Positions 47,074 to 54,598 of a stretch of DNA of 64,000 nt are shown here, one piece after another (within the stretch, counting starts at the first letter, position 1; the number at the start of each line of letters is the position of its first letter). Both the position numbers and the translations under genes were made by a program. The notes under the pieces were generated by a model. The model saw only the letters and a program-made list of their open reading frames with translations, did not search any database and was not told where the DNA came from. Location: assembly GCF_011764565.1 (NCBI RefSeq), contig NZ_AP022871.1, forward strand, positions 5,952,320 through 6,016,319. Direction: 5' to 3'. This DNA is from Phytohabitans suffuscus. GTDB taxonomy: Bacteria; Actinomycetota; Actinomycetes; Mycobacteriales; Micromonosporaceae.

Positions 47074-48540
47074 GTGAGGAGCCGCTCCGGATGGTTACCG
47101 GCGACACGGAGCATCCATACCCGCATCCTGCTGTCGTACATCGGGCTGATCGTGCTCGCCAGCGGGCTGGCCACGATCGCCATCCGCGAGGTGTTGATGA
47201 TCCGGCTGGAGCGCCGCGTGCAGCAGTCGGTGCAGCAGGAGTTCCTGGAGATGGACCTGCTGGTCACCCAGGGCAGCGACCCGCGCACCGGCACCGCCTT
47301 CACCTCGGTCGAGCGCGCCTTCGACGTGTACTTCCAGCGCAACGTGCCGAGCAACGAGGAGGCGATGCTCGCCTTCTCCGACGGCCGGCTCTACCGCAGC
47401 AGCATGACCCGCTTCCCGCTGGAGCGGCTGCCGCAGCCGGTGATGGAGCGGCTCGCCACGTCGGCGCCCACCAGGGCCGGCGGCTCGCTCGAACGCTTCG
47501 ACACCGCGCGGGGCGAGGCGTACTACCGGACTATGCCGGTGACGATCGGCAACGACCGCGGGGCGTTCGTGGTCACGTTTCTGCCGATCGACGAGCGGGC
47601 CGAGATCGGCGACCTGCTCACGTACAGCGTGGCCGGGATCCTCGGCGTGCTCGTGCTGGCCTCCGCGTGCGCCTGGCTGATGACCAGCCGGGTGCTCGGC
47701 CCGGTACGCCAGCTGACCGACACCGCCCGGCTGATCTCCCAGTCCGACCTGACCCGCCGCATCCCGGTCACCGGGCGCGACGAGGCGGCCGAGATGGCGC
47801 GTACCTTCAACGCGATGCTCGACCGGCTGGAGGCGGTCTTCCGCCGGGAGCGGGAGTTCATCGTCGACGCCAGCCACGAGCTGCGCGGCCCGCTCACGAT
47901 CTCGCTGGGCAACCTCGGCCTGCTGGAGCACACGTTGGACGACGAGCGGGAGCGCCGCCGCACGATCGCGATCGTCTCGGACGAACTGGAGCGGATGGGG
48001 CGGATCGTCGGCGACCTGCACCTGCTCGCCGACGTCGCGCACCCGCAGTTCCTGCAGCCGGAACGGATCGACCTGGAGCTGTTCGTGGTCGAGCTGGCCG
48101 CGAAGCTCGGCGCGCTCGCCCCGCGGCCGTGGCACCTCGACGGGGCGCCGCAGGGCACGATCGTGGCCGACCGGCACCGGCTGACCGAAGCCGTGATCAA
48201 CCTGGCGGACAACGCCGTGCACAACACCGAGCCCACCGACACGGTCGCGCTCGGCGCCGCGCTCGACGGCCGGTGCCTGCGCCTGTGGGTGCGCGACACC
48301 GGGCGCGGCATCCCGCTCGACGAGCAGTCAAGGGTCTTCGACCGGTTCCGGCGCGGCGCGGGGGCGCAGGCCCGGTACCGGGGCACCGGGCTGGGGCTGT
48401 CGATCGTCCGGGCGATCGCCCAGGCCCACGGCGGCCGGGTCGAGCTGGCCAGCCGGCCGGGCGCGGGCGCGACGTTCACGCTGGTGATTCCCGAGCAGCT
48501 CCGGAAGGGGTGGCCCGTTGGCCAAGATCTTGATCGCTGA
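47074..48540 (+). CDS. Sensor histidine kinase, first two-component pair
   Basis: This 488-residue membrane kinase has a first membrane segment (LLSYIGLIVLASGLATIAI), an extracytoplasmic sensor region of about 150 residues, a second segment (YSVAGILGVLVLASACAWLM), a HAMP domain and a HisKA domain with His268 in DASHELRGPL. The ATPase domain has N (AVINLADNAVHN), G1 (DTGRGIP) and G2 (GTGLGLSIVRAIAQAHGG) boxes. The start is GTG. Its 3' end overlaps the response regulator by 23 bases. It is closely related to the second kinase at 49445, so the pairs arose by duplication. Confidence 0.93.
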   Translation: MRSRSGWLPATRSIHTRILLSYIGLIVLASGLATIAIREVLMIRLERRVQQSVQQEFLEMDLLVTQGSDPRTGTAFTSVERAFDVYFQRNVPSNEEAMLAFSDGRLYRSSMTRFPLERLPQPVMERLATSAPTRAGGSLERFDTARGEAYYRTMPVTIGNDRGAFVVTFLPIDERAEIGDLLTYSVAGILGVLVLASACAWLMTSRVLGPVRQLTDTARLISQSDLTRRIPVTGRDEAAEMARTFNAMLDRLEAVFRREREFIVDASHELRGPLTISLGNLGLLEHTLDDERERRRTIAIVSDELERMGRIVGDLHLLADVAHPQFLQPERIDLELFVVELAAKLGALAPRPWHLDGAPQGTIVADRHRLTEAVINLADNAVHNTEPTDTVALGAALDGRCLRLWVRDTGRGIPLDEQSRVFDRFRRGAGAQARYRGTGLGLSIVRAIAQAHGGRVELASRPGAGATFTLVIPEQLRKGWPVGQDLDR

Positions 48541-49177
48541 GGACGATGCCCGAATCGCCTCGTTCCTCCAGAAGGGGCTCCAGGCGAACGGCTGGGTCAC
48601 CGTGCACGTCGAAGACGGCGGCGAAGCCGAGCAGCTGGCCCTCGGCGGCGGCTTCGACCTGCTGATCCTCGACATCGGGCTGCCCGGCCGGGGTGGCTTC
48701 GAGGTGCTCCAGGCGCTGCGGGCGCGTGGCCACCGGCTGCCGGTGCTGGTGCTCACCGGCCGCGCCCAGGTGCACGACGTGGTCGCCTGCCTGGACGCCG
48801 GGGCGGACGACTACATGACCAAGCCGTTCCGTTTCGAGGAGCTCCTGGCCCGGATCCGCGCCCGGCTGCGCGGGGTGGGCACCGAGGAGTCGCGGGTGCT
48901 CGTCGCCGGCCCGGTCCGGCTCGACCTGTGGTCCCGCGAGGTGTCGGTACGGGGCCGCGCGGTCGCGCTGACCGGCCGGGAGTTCGCCCTCCTGGAGACG
49001 CTGATCCGGCACGCCGACCGGGTGCTGAGCCGCGAGCAGCTGCTCTCCCAGGCGTGGGGGTACGACTTCGACCCGAGCACCAACCTCGTCAACGTGTACG
49101 TGAGCACGCTGCGCAAGAAGCTCGGCGAGAACGTGATCGAGACGCTGCGTGGCTTCGGCTACCGGCTGCGCACATGA
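48518..49177 (+). CDS. OmpR/PhoB-family response regulator, first pair
   Basis: This 219-residue regulator has a receiver domain (AKILIAEDDARIASFL) with phospho-acceptor Asp52 in LLILDIGLPG and a conserved Lys in DDYMTKPF, and a C-terminal winged helix (REFALLETLIRHADRVLSRE, ending FGYRLRT). The start is a TTG inside the kinase gene, with gaagggg upstream; translation is coupled. Eleven-base-spaced CTCAT repeats just downstream (49185-49200) are a probable own-family binding site. Confidence 0.93.
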   Translation: MAKILIAEDDARIASFLQKGLQANGWVTVHVEDGGEAEQLALGGGFDLLILDIGLPGRGGFEVLQALRARGHRLPVLVLTGRAQVHDVVACLDAGADDYMTKPFRFEELLARIRARLRGVGTEESRVLVAGPVRLDLWSREVSVRGRAVALTGREFALLETLIRHADRVLSREQLLSQAWGYDFDPSTNLVNVYVSTLRKKLGENVIETLRGFGYRLRT

Positions 49178-49184
49178 GAGCCCT

Positions 49185-49200
49185 CTCATCCTCGCCTCAT
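49185..49200. promoter_or_regulatory. OmpR-type direct repeat after the first response regulator
   Basis: CTCAT at 49185 and CTCAT at 49196 are 11 bp apart, one helical turn, as in OmpR/PhoB-family sites. They lie 34 bp before the start of the small acidic protein gene. A matching pair occurs after the second regulator. Confidence 0.5.
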
Positions 49201-49233
49201 CGGCTGATCACGCTCGCCGCCCAGGCTAGGGGC

Positions 49234-49635
49234 ATGAGCGCGCAAAAGGTGGCCACGGGGATCGGGCTGGCGGCGCTGGCTACGCTCCTGTCCGCCATCG
49301 GCCTGCCGGCGCTGCTGCCGCCCGGCCGCGTACCGGCCATCGAGATCACCGAGCCGGCCGCCCACCAGCTCGAACAAGGGCAGAATGAGACGGCACCGCC
49401 CAGTGCGGGCACCGTACCCAGGCCCGCGAGCGGAGACGACGACGATGACGATGCCGACGACCGGCCCGCCCCCCGGCCACCCGCCGCCGGGGGAGGCACC
49501 CGACCCGACGATGACGATGCCCCTGCACCCGGCGGCGAGCCCGACGACGACGCCGACGACTCCGCCGACTCCAGCGACTCCAGCGATGACGAGCCCGACG
49601 ACGAGCCCGACGACGACGAAGAGGACGACGACTGA
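49234..49635 (+). CDS. Exported Asp-rich low-complexity protein, overlaps the second kinase gene
   Basis: This 133-residue product has an N-terminal hydrophobic segment (GIGLAALATLLSAIGLPALL) and then a tail dominated by Asp, with Ser, Pro and Glu and runs of up to six Asp. The C-terminal third is almost entirely acidic. It lies between the two kinase pairs. The tail-coding DNA is also open in the kinase frame, where GAC repeats read as ACG (Thr). A cation-binding or cell-wall-interacting role is plausible but unproven. If the kinase really starts at 49445, the overlap would be 191 bases. Confidence 0.65.
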   Translation: MSAQKVATGIGLAALATLLSAIGLPALLPPGRVPAIEITEPAAHQLEQGQNETAPPSAGTVPRPASGDDDDDDADDRPAPRPPAAGGGTRPDDDDAPAPGGEPDDDADDSADSSDSSDDEPDDEPDDDEEDDD

Positions 49636-51043
49636 GCCGAGCGCCTGGCGGCCGTCGCTGGGGCTGCGGCTGCGCCTGCTCGGCTGGGCGCTCGTGCTGC
49701 TCTGCATCGCCAGCCTCGCCTCCGTCGTGGTGATCCGGCAGGTGCTGCTCAACCAGCTGGAAAACCGGATCACCGCCGACATGCGGCAGGAGGTCAACGA
49801 GTTCCGCCGCCTCGTCGACGGCCGCAACCCGACCACCGGCCAGCCGTTCGGCACCGACCTGCGGGCGATCGCCGACACCTACCTGCTGCGCAACGAGCCG
49901 CAGGCGGGCGAGGCGGTGCTGGTCTTCGTTGACGGCACGTTCTACCGCGCCACCGAGAACCCGCCCTTCGACCTGGCCGCCGACCCCGACCTGGTGTCCG
50001 GCTGGACCGGGCTGAGTGACAGCGCGTACGGCGAGGTCGACGGCGGCGCGGCCGGCGCGGGGCGGTGGCTGGCCGTACCCGTGGTCATCGGCGGCGAGGT
50101 GCGCGGGCACGTGGTGGTCGCCGAGTTCGGCGCCGAGCGGCGCGCCGAGATCAACCGCGCGGTGCAGATCATGGCGCTCGCCTGCCTGCTCGTACTCGTG
50201 GTGGTCGCCGCCGGTGGCTACCTCGCGATGGGCCGGGCGCTGCGGCCGCTGCGCCAGGTCACCGAGACCGCCCGCGACATCGAGGAGACCGACCTGTCCC
50301 GGCGTATCGAGGTGACCGCCACCGACGAGGTCGCCGACCTGGCCCGCACGTTCAACGCGATGCTCGGCCGGCTGGAGGGCGCGTTCACCGCGCAGAAGGC
50401 GTTCGTCGCCGACGCCGGGCACGAGCTGCGCACCCCGATCACGATCGTCCGCGGCCACCTGGAGCTGATGGGCGACGACCCGGCCGAGCGGGCCGAGACC
50501 GTCGCGCTGGTCACGGACGAGCTGGACCGGATGAACCGCATGGTCGACGACCTGCTCATGCTCGCCCGCGCCGAGCAGCCGGACTTCCTCCAGCTCGACC
50601 GGGTCGACGTGGCGCCGATGACGCACGAGGTGTACGCCAAGGCGGTGGCCCTCGGCGACCGCGACTGGCGGATCGGCGAGGTGGCCGAGGTGACGATCTG
50701 GGCCGACCGGCAGCGGCTCACCCAGGCGCTCATGCAGCTCGCCCAGAACGCCGTGCAGTTCACCGCCGCGGGCGACCGGATCGAGCTCTCCGCGCGCGCC
50801 GAGAACGGGCGGGTGCTGCTGGCGGTACGGGACACGGGGCCGGGCGTCGAGCCGGAGGACCGGGAGCGGATCTTCGCCCGCTTCGCCCGCGGCCGGGACG
50901 GGCGGGCCCGCGCCGAGGGCACCGGCCTCGGGCTGGCCATCGTGGCGGCCATCGCCCAGGCCCACCGGGGCACGGTCGCCGTGGACAGCATCCCCGGCGC
51001 GGGGGCCACGTTCACGCTGGTACTGCCGGGCGGGTCGCGGTGA
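49445..51043 (+). CDS. Sensor histidine kinase, second two-component pair
   Basis: This kinase resembles the first pair's kinase throughout. The first membrane segment is LGWALVLLCIASLASVVVI and the second is ACLLVLVVVAAGGYLAM. A HAMP domain, then HisKA with the phospho-His in DAGHELRTPI, and ATPase boxes (DTGPGVEP, GTGLGLAIVAAIAQAHRG) follow. The start is uncertain. An ATG at 49445 has GGAG 9 bases upstream but gives a Thr/Pro-rich lead overlapping the acidic gene. An ATG at 49586 leaves a shorter lead and lacks a clear ribosome site. The stop overlaps the next GTG (GTGA). Confidence 0.88.
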   Translation: MTMPTTGPPPGHPPPGEAPDPTMTMPLHPAASPTTTPTTPPTPATPAMTSPTTSPTTTKRTTTEPSAWRPSLGLRLRLLGWALVLLCIASLASVVVIRQVLLNQLENRITADMRQEVNEFRRLVDGRNPTTGQPFGTDLRAIADTYLLRNEPQAGEAVLVFVDGTFYRATENPPFDLAADPDLVSGWTGLSDSAYGEVDGGAAGAGRWLAVPVVIGGEVRGHVVVAEFGAERRAEINRAVQIMALACLLVLVVVAAGGYLAMGRALRPLRQVTETARDIEETDLSRRIEVTATDEVADLARTFNAMLGRLEGAFTAQKAFVADAGHELRTPITIVRGHLELMGDDPAERAETVALVTDELDRMNRMVDDLLMLARAEQPDFLQLDRVDVAPMTHEVYAKAVALGDRDWRIGEVAEVTIWADRQRLTQALMQLAQNAVQFTAAGDRIELSARAENGRVLLAVRDTGPGVEPEDRERIFARFARGRDGRARAEGTGLGLAIVAAIAQAHRGTVAVDSIPGAGATFTLVLPGGSR

Positions 51044-51702
51044 ACCGGATCCTGATCGCCGAGGACGAGCCGCGGATCGCCTCGTTCCTGACCAAGGGGC
51101 TGCGCGCCGCCGGGTACGTGACCACGGTCGTCGAGACCGGCGTGGACGCGGCCGCCTACGCGCGCGGCGCCGACTTCGACGCGCTCATCCTCGACCTGGG
51201 GCTGCCCGGCCAGGACGGGCTGTCGGTGCTGGCCCAGCTCCGGGCCCGGGGCGAGCGACTCCCGGTGATCGTGCTGACCGCGCGGGACGCCGTGCCGGAC
51301 CGGGTCACCGGGCTCGACCAGGGCGCCGACGACTACATGACCAAGCCGTTCAGCTTCGAGGAGCTGCTCGCCCGGCTCCGGGCCCGGCTGCGCGACCGCG
51401 GCCGGGACACGCCGACCACGCTGCGGGCCGGCGCGGTGATGATCGACCTGGTGCGGCGCACGGTCACCGTCGACGGGCAGGCGGTCGAGCTGACCGCCCG
51501 CGAGTTCCTGCTCGCCGAGACGCTGATGCGCCACCCCGGCCAGGTGCTCAGCCGCGAGCAGCTGCTCGACCGGGTGTGGGGCCTGGCCCACGATCCCAGC
51601 TCCAACGTCGTGGACGTCTACATCGGATACCTGCGCCGCAAGCTCGGCCAGGAGCTGATCCACACCGTGCGGGGCGTGGGATACCGGCTGCGCGAGCCCT
51701 GA
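51040..51702 (+). CDS. OmpR/PhoB-family response regulator, second pair
   Basis: This 220-residue regulator has receiver Asp52 (in LILDLGLPGQDG) and Lys (DDYMTKPFSFEELL), then a winged helix (TAREFLLAETLMRHPGQVLS, ending GVGYRLREP). It is very similar to the first regulator. The GTG start overlaps the kinase stop. A CTCAC pair with 11-bp spacing lies 8 bp after its stop. Confidence 0.93.
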   Translation: MNRILIAEDEPRIASFLTKGLRAAGYVTTVVETGVDAAAYARGADFDALILDLGLPGQDGLSVLAQLRARGERLPVIVLTARDAVPDRVTGLDQGADDYMTKPFSFEELLARLRARLRDRGRDTPTTLRAGAVMIDLVRRTVTVDGQAVELTAREFLLAETLMRHPGQVLSREQLLDRVWGLAHDPSSNVVDVYIGYLRRKLGQELIHTVRGVGYRLREP

Positions 51703-51709
51703 GAGAACT

Positions 51710-51725
51710 CTCACGGTCGGCTCAC
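51710..51725. promoter_or_regulatory. OmpR-type direct repeat before the APH-family gene
   Basis: CTCAC at 51710 and CTCAC at 51721, 11 bp apart, resemble the CTCAT pair at 49185. The location, 34 bp before the next ATG, makes it a candidate binding site for one of the two paralogous regulators. Confidence 0.5.
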
Positions 51726-51758
51726 CGTCCACCCACGACGGCGGCGGATCGTGGCCTC

Positions 51759-52985
51759 ATGACACGTCTGCTCACCGGTCCCGACGCGGGCGACCTCCTC
51801 GGTGCCGCCCTGCACCCCGGCCGGCTCCTGTCCTGGCGGGCCCGGCAGGTCGACCACCAGCCCGGTCGCGGCTGCACCGCCGCGTACGAGGTGCGCGTGC
51901 GCTGGCCGGACGGGCGGGACACGCACGAACGGATGGCCGCCTGCACCGGTCGCGTACCGCCCGGCGTGACCGTGCTCGACGACGGCGCCGAGCGGGTCGG
52001 CGTGTGGCGGTACCCCTTCGACCCGGACCTGCCCGCGCTCGCCGCCGCCGCGGACGGGACCGCGGTCGCGGCGCTGCTGGACGGCTTCGGCCTGGGCGGC
52101 GGGCCGGTGCGGCTGGCCCTGCGCGCGTACCGTCCGCGCCGCCGCGCGGTCATCGAGGCGGTGGGGGAGCGGGGCCGGCTCTTCCTCAAGGTGGTGCGCC
52201 CGAGCCGGGTGCAGTGGCTGCACGAGCGGCACCGGATGCTCGCCGCCGCCGGCGTGCCCGCGGCGCCCAGCCTCGGGCACACCCCGGACGGGCTGCTGGT
52301 GCTGCAGGCGCTTCCCGGCCGTACCCTCCGGCAGGTCCTGCGGGACGGCCATCCGGTACTGCCGCCGGCGCACGCGGTACTCGCGCTGCTGGACCGGCTG
52401 CCCGCGGACCTGACCCGCGGCCGGCGGCGCCGGACCTGGGCGGAGAAGGCGCCGCACTACGCCGCCGTGGTGGGCGCGGCGCTGCCGCCGGTGGCGGAGC
52501 GGGCCGCGGCGCTCGCCGCCGCGATCGGCGCCGAGTGCGGGCACGGCGAGGTGGGGCCGGTGCACGGCGACCTGTACGAGGCCCAGCTGCTCGTCGCCGG
52601 CGACCGGGTCACCGGCCTGCTCGACATCGACACCGCCGGCCCGGGGGAGCGTGTCGACGACCTCGCCTGCGTGCTCGGCCACCTCTCCGTGCTCGCCGAC
52701 CTCTACCGTCCACAGGCGACGGTCATCAACCGGCTCGGCGCCCGCTACCTCGGCGCGTTCGAGCGGGTGGTGGACCCGGCGGACCTGCGCTACCGGGTCG
52801 GCGCCGTCGTGCTGTCACTGGCGACCGGCCCGCACCGCGTGCAGGAGCCCGGCTGGCCGGCCGCCACCCGCCGCCGGCTCGACCTGGCCGAGCGGTGGGT
52901 GGCCAGCGCGCGGACCATGAACGGCTCCTCATCCCGCCGCCATGACCCTCTCACCGCGCCGGCACAAGCTGGAAACCACAAGTAG
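51759..52985 (+). CDS. Aminoglycoside phosphotransferase/choline kinase-fold protein
   Basis: This 408-residue protein has a kinase-like fold. The catalytic loop is VGPVHGDLYEAQ (His, Asp) and the metal-binding Asp lies in LLDIDTAGPG, followed by DDLACVLGHL. The N-terminal 100 residues are unusual and Arg-rich. The family phosphorylates antibiotics, sugars or other small hydroxyl compounds. Placement after the two-component pairs suggests common control, but no substrate is evident. It ends 13 bp before the exported acidic protein gene. Confidence 0.87.
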   Translation: MTRLLTGPDAGDLLGAALHPGRLLSWRARQVDHQPGRGCTAAYEVRVRWPDGRDTHERMAACTGRVPPGVTVLDDGAERVGVWRYPFDPDLPALAAAADGTAVAALLDGFGLGGGPVRLALRAYRPRRRAVIEAVGERGRLFLKVVRPSRVQWLHERHRMLAAAGVPAAPSLGHTPDGLLVLQALPGRTLRQVLRDGHPVLPPAHAVLALLDRLPADLTRGRRRRTWAEKAPHYAAVVGAALPPVAERAAALAAAIGAECGHGEVGPVHGDLYEAQLLVAGDRVTGLLDIDTAGPGERVDDLACVLGHLSVLADLYRPQATVINRLGARYLGAFERVVDPADLRYRVGAVVLSLATGPHRVQEPGWPAATRRRLDLAERWVASARTMNGSSSRRHDPLTAPAQAGNHK

Positions 52986-52998
52986 AAGGAGGAATGAC

Positions 52999-53496
52999 AT
53001 GCGCTTGTCACGACCCTGGCGGATCGCCGTCGCCGGTGCCGGCGCCGCCGCCATCCTGGCCGGCGTCGCGGGTGCGGCCACCGCCAGCGACGGCATCCAG
53101 CTCAAGGACCGGGTACAGCCCATCGAGCTGGACAGCGGGCTCGGCACGGGTACGGCCGGCGGCGACGTCGACTCGGAGAACTCACCGGAGTCGGCCGACA
53201 GCGCGGGCGAGTCCCCGTTCGACTCGGCCGGCTCGGGCGCCGACAGCCCCGGTGATCCGAAGTGGACGGACCCGTCACCGGAGTCCGCCGACAGCGCCGC
53301 GGAGTCGGCCAACGACTCACCCGCCCCGGTGCGCAAACCGGCCAAGGCCAAGCCCGCCGCCGACTCGGCCGGCTCCCCGGCCCGTGGCGGAGGCGACGAC
53401 TCCGGCGACTCGCCCGCCCCCCGCCGCGGTGGCGGTGGCGGCGACGACTCCGGCAACTCGGGCGACTCGGGCGGTTCGGCCGACTCCGGCGACTGA
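52999..53496 (+). CDS. Exported Asp/Ser-rich low-complexity protein
   Basis: This 165-residue product has a clean signal peptide (WRIAVAGAGAAAILAGVAGA, cleavage after TAS region). The mature part is rich in Asp, Ser, Gly and Pro with repeated SADSAxES and GDDSG units. A strong AGGAGG lies 6 bases before the ATG. It parallels the acidic protein between the two kinase pairs, so each two-component pair is followed by such a protein. It may be an extracellular cation-binding or cell-wall-associated protein; that is inference. Confidence 0.8.
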   Translation: MRLSRPWRIAVAGAGAAAILAGVAGAATASDGIQLKDRVQPIELDSGLGTGTAGGDVDSENSPESADSAGESPFDSAGSGADSPGDPKWTDPSPESADSAAESANDSPAPVRKPAKAKPAADSAGSPARGGGDDSGDSPAPRRGGGGGDDSGNSGDSGGSADSGD

Positions 53497-53514
53497 CCCC
53501 CGGGCGCGTAGGCA

Positions 53515-53562
53515 GATCGTGGTACGGATCCGCCCCCATAGGGGCCGATCCGTACCACGATC
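53515..53562. repeat. Class A 48-bp palindrome, copy 8
   Basis: Near-perfect (two mismatches per arm). It overlaps the last two bases of the DUF559-type gene and lies in a convergent gap, where a bidirectional terminator would be expected. Confidence 0.9.
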
Positions 53563-54508
53563 AGCGGGTCCAGCCGGCGGCAAGGAGCGCGGCACGGACC
53601 TGGGCCATCACTTCGTCCGGTTTGTGGCGGACGATCCAGGCGGGAAAACGCAACAGGATCTCGCCGGCGATGGCGATCTCGTTGTGGTGGCGCATATCGG
53701 CGTACCAGGAGGCGACCTCCAGATGCTGGGCACCGTCGATCTCCACGTGGACGCGCCACGGCTCGAAATAGACGTCGCGGTAGCGACGCCGTCCCGCCGG
53801 GTCGAGCCGCGCGACCTGCCGCGACGGCTCCGGCAACCGGTGGTGCCGGCACAGGCGGGCGAAGTCCATCTCGGCGATGGACTCGGCTCCGCCCGCCGCG
53901 TCGGCCACCGCCTCGACGATCAGCGGTCGACGCTTGACGTGCGTCATCCGTTCGAGGACGGGCGCCATGTCGACGGCCGCGACAAGGCGTTGCTGAAACC
54001 CCGCGGCGATGATCGCGGCGGCGTCCCGGTCCGAGCGGGCCCATTGGGCCGCATCGACCAGCGACCGCGCCGGCATCGTGCACGGCGGGCGCCCCATGCG
54101 GTGCTGGTCCTCGATCGGGACACGGCGGGTGCGGTGCGCGACGACGCCGGGAGGCAGCTGTCGATGCTGCCGGCTCGCACCGATCAGCACGTGGATCCGT
54201 TGCGTGTCCACGCCCCGCATCCCCAGGACTGCCAGGGCTGACGGCCCGCCCAACAGGGCCATACGGCCGTCGCCGGCCGCCAGGGTCGCCACCCAGCGAC
54301 GCTGGGGTACCGTCATCGGCCCGCCGGACGCCAGATATATGCCACGGTGGATGGCTTGCCAGCGACCCGACACGATCCGGTGCCGGACGGCCTTCTCGGT
54401 GAGATGCCGCAGTGCCTGGCGGCGGCTGATCACGCCGTCTTGTAGGAACAGCAGGAAGTCGAGGTCCGCAGGGCTCACCGAACGATCGTGGCCAAGCCGC
54501 CGTCGCAC
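53561..54508 (-). CDS. DUF559-type (Vsr-like) endonuclease domain protein with AbiEi-like N-terminus
   Basis: This 315-residue protein has two parts. The N-terminal third resembles the AbiEi/winged-helix antitoxin-type domain (DGVISRRQALRHLTEKAVRH, then RWQAIHRGIYLA). The C-terminal part has the DUF559 nuclease core: an Asp/Glu-containing strand (YFEPWRVHVEIDGAQHLE), then a LRFPAWIVRHKPDEV segment. Family members are common in actinobacteria and their targets are largely unknown. The GTG at 54508 is used; a GTG ten codons later is possible. It is bracketed at both ends by nearly identical 48-bp palindromes. It may be part of a mobile unit or a stand-alone defence or repair protein. Confidence 0.85.
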   Translation of the reverse strand: MRRRLGHDRSVSPADLDFLLFLQDGVISRRQALRHLTEKAVRHRIVSGRWQAIHRGIYLASGGPMTVPQRRWVATLAAGDGRMALLGGPSALAVLGMRGVDTQRIHVLIGASRQHRQLPPGVVAHRTRRVPIEDQHRMGRPPCTMPARSLVDAAQWARSDRDAAAIIAAGFQQRLVAAVDMAPVLERMTHVKRRPLIVEAVADAAGGAESIAEMDFARLCRHHRLPEPSRQVARLDPAGRRRYRDVYFEPWRVHVEIDGAQHLEVASWYADMRHHNEIAIAGEILLRFPAWIVRHKPDEVMAQVRAALLAAGWTR

Positions 54509-54532
54509 CGAAAGACCCTGTGGATAAACAAG

Positions 54533-54580
54533 GATCGTGGTATGGATCCGCCCCTATAGGGGCGGATCCATACCACGATC
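54533..54580. repeat. Class A 48-bp palindrome, copy 9 (perfect)
   Basis: Arms of 24 bp (GATCGTGGTATGGATCCGCC plus CCTA and its exact inverse) form a perfect palindrome. It lies 24 bp upstream of the nuclease start and 18 bp after the M20 peptidase stop, so it could serve as a terminator. It is the best preserved copy in the window. Confidence 0.95.
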
Positions 54581-54598
54581 TCTTGCGTGGCGGTTGGG

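Noticed and set aside
53515-53562. The palindromes as classical rho-independent terminators
   Set aside because: No T-run follows on either side. Termination may still occur, but the same palindrome lies inside mobile elements, so I classed it as a repeat.
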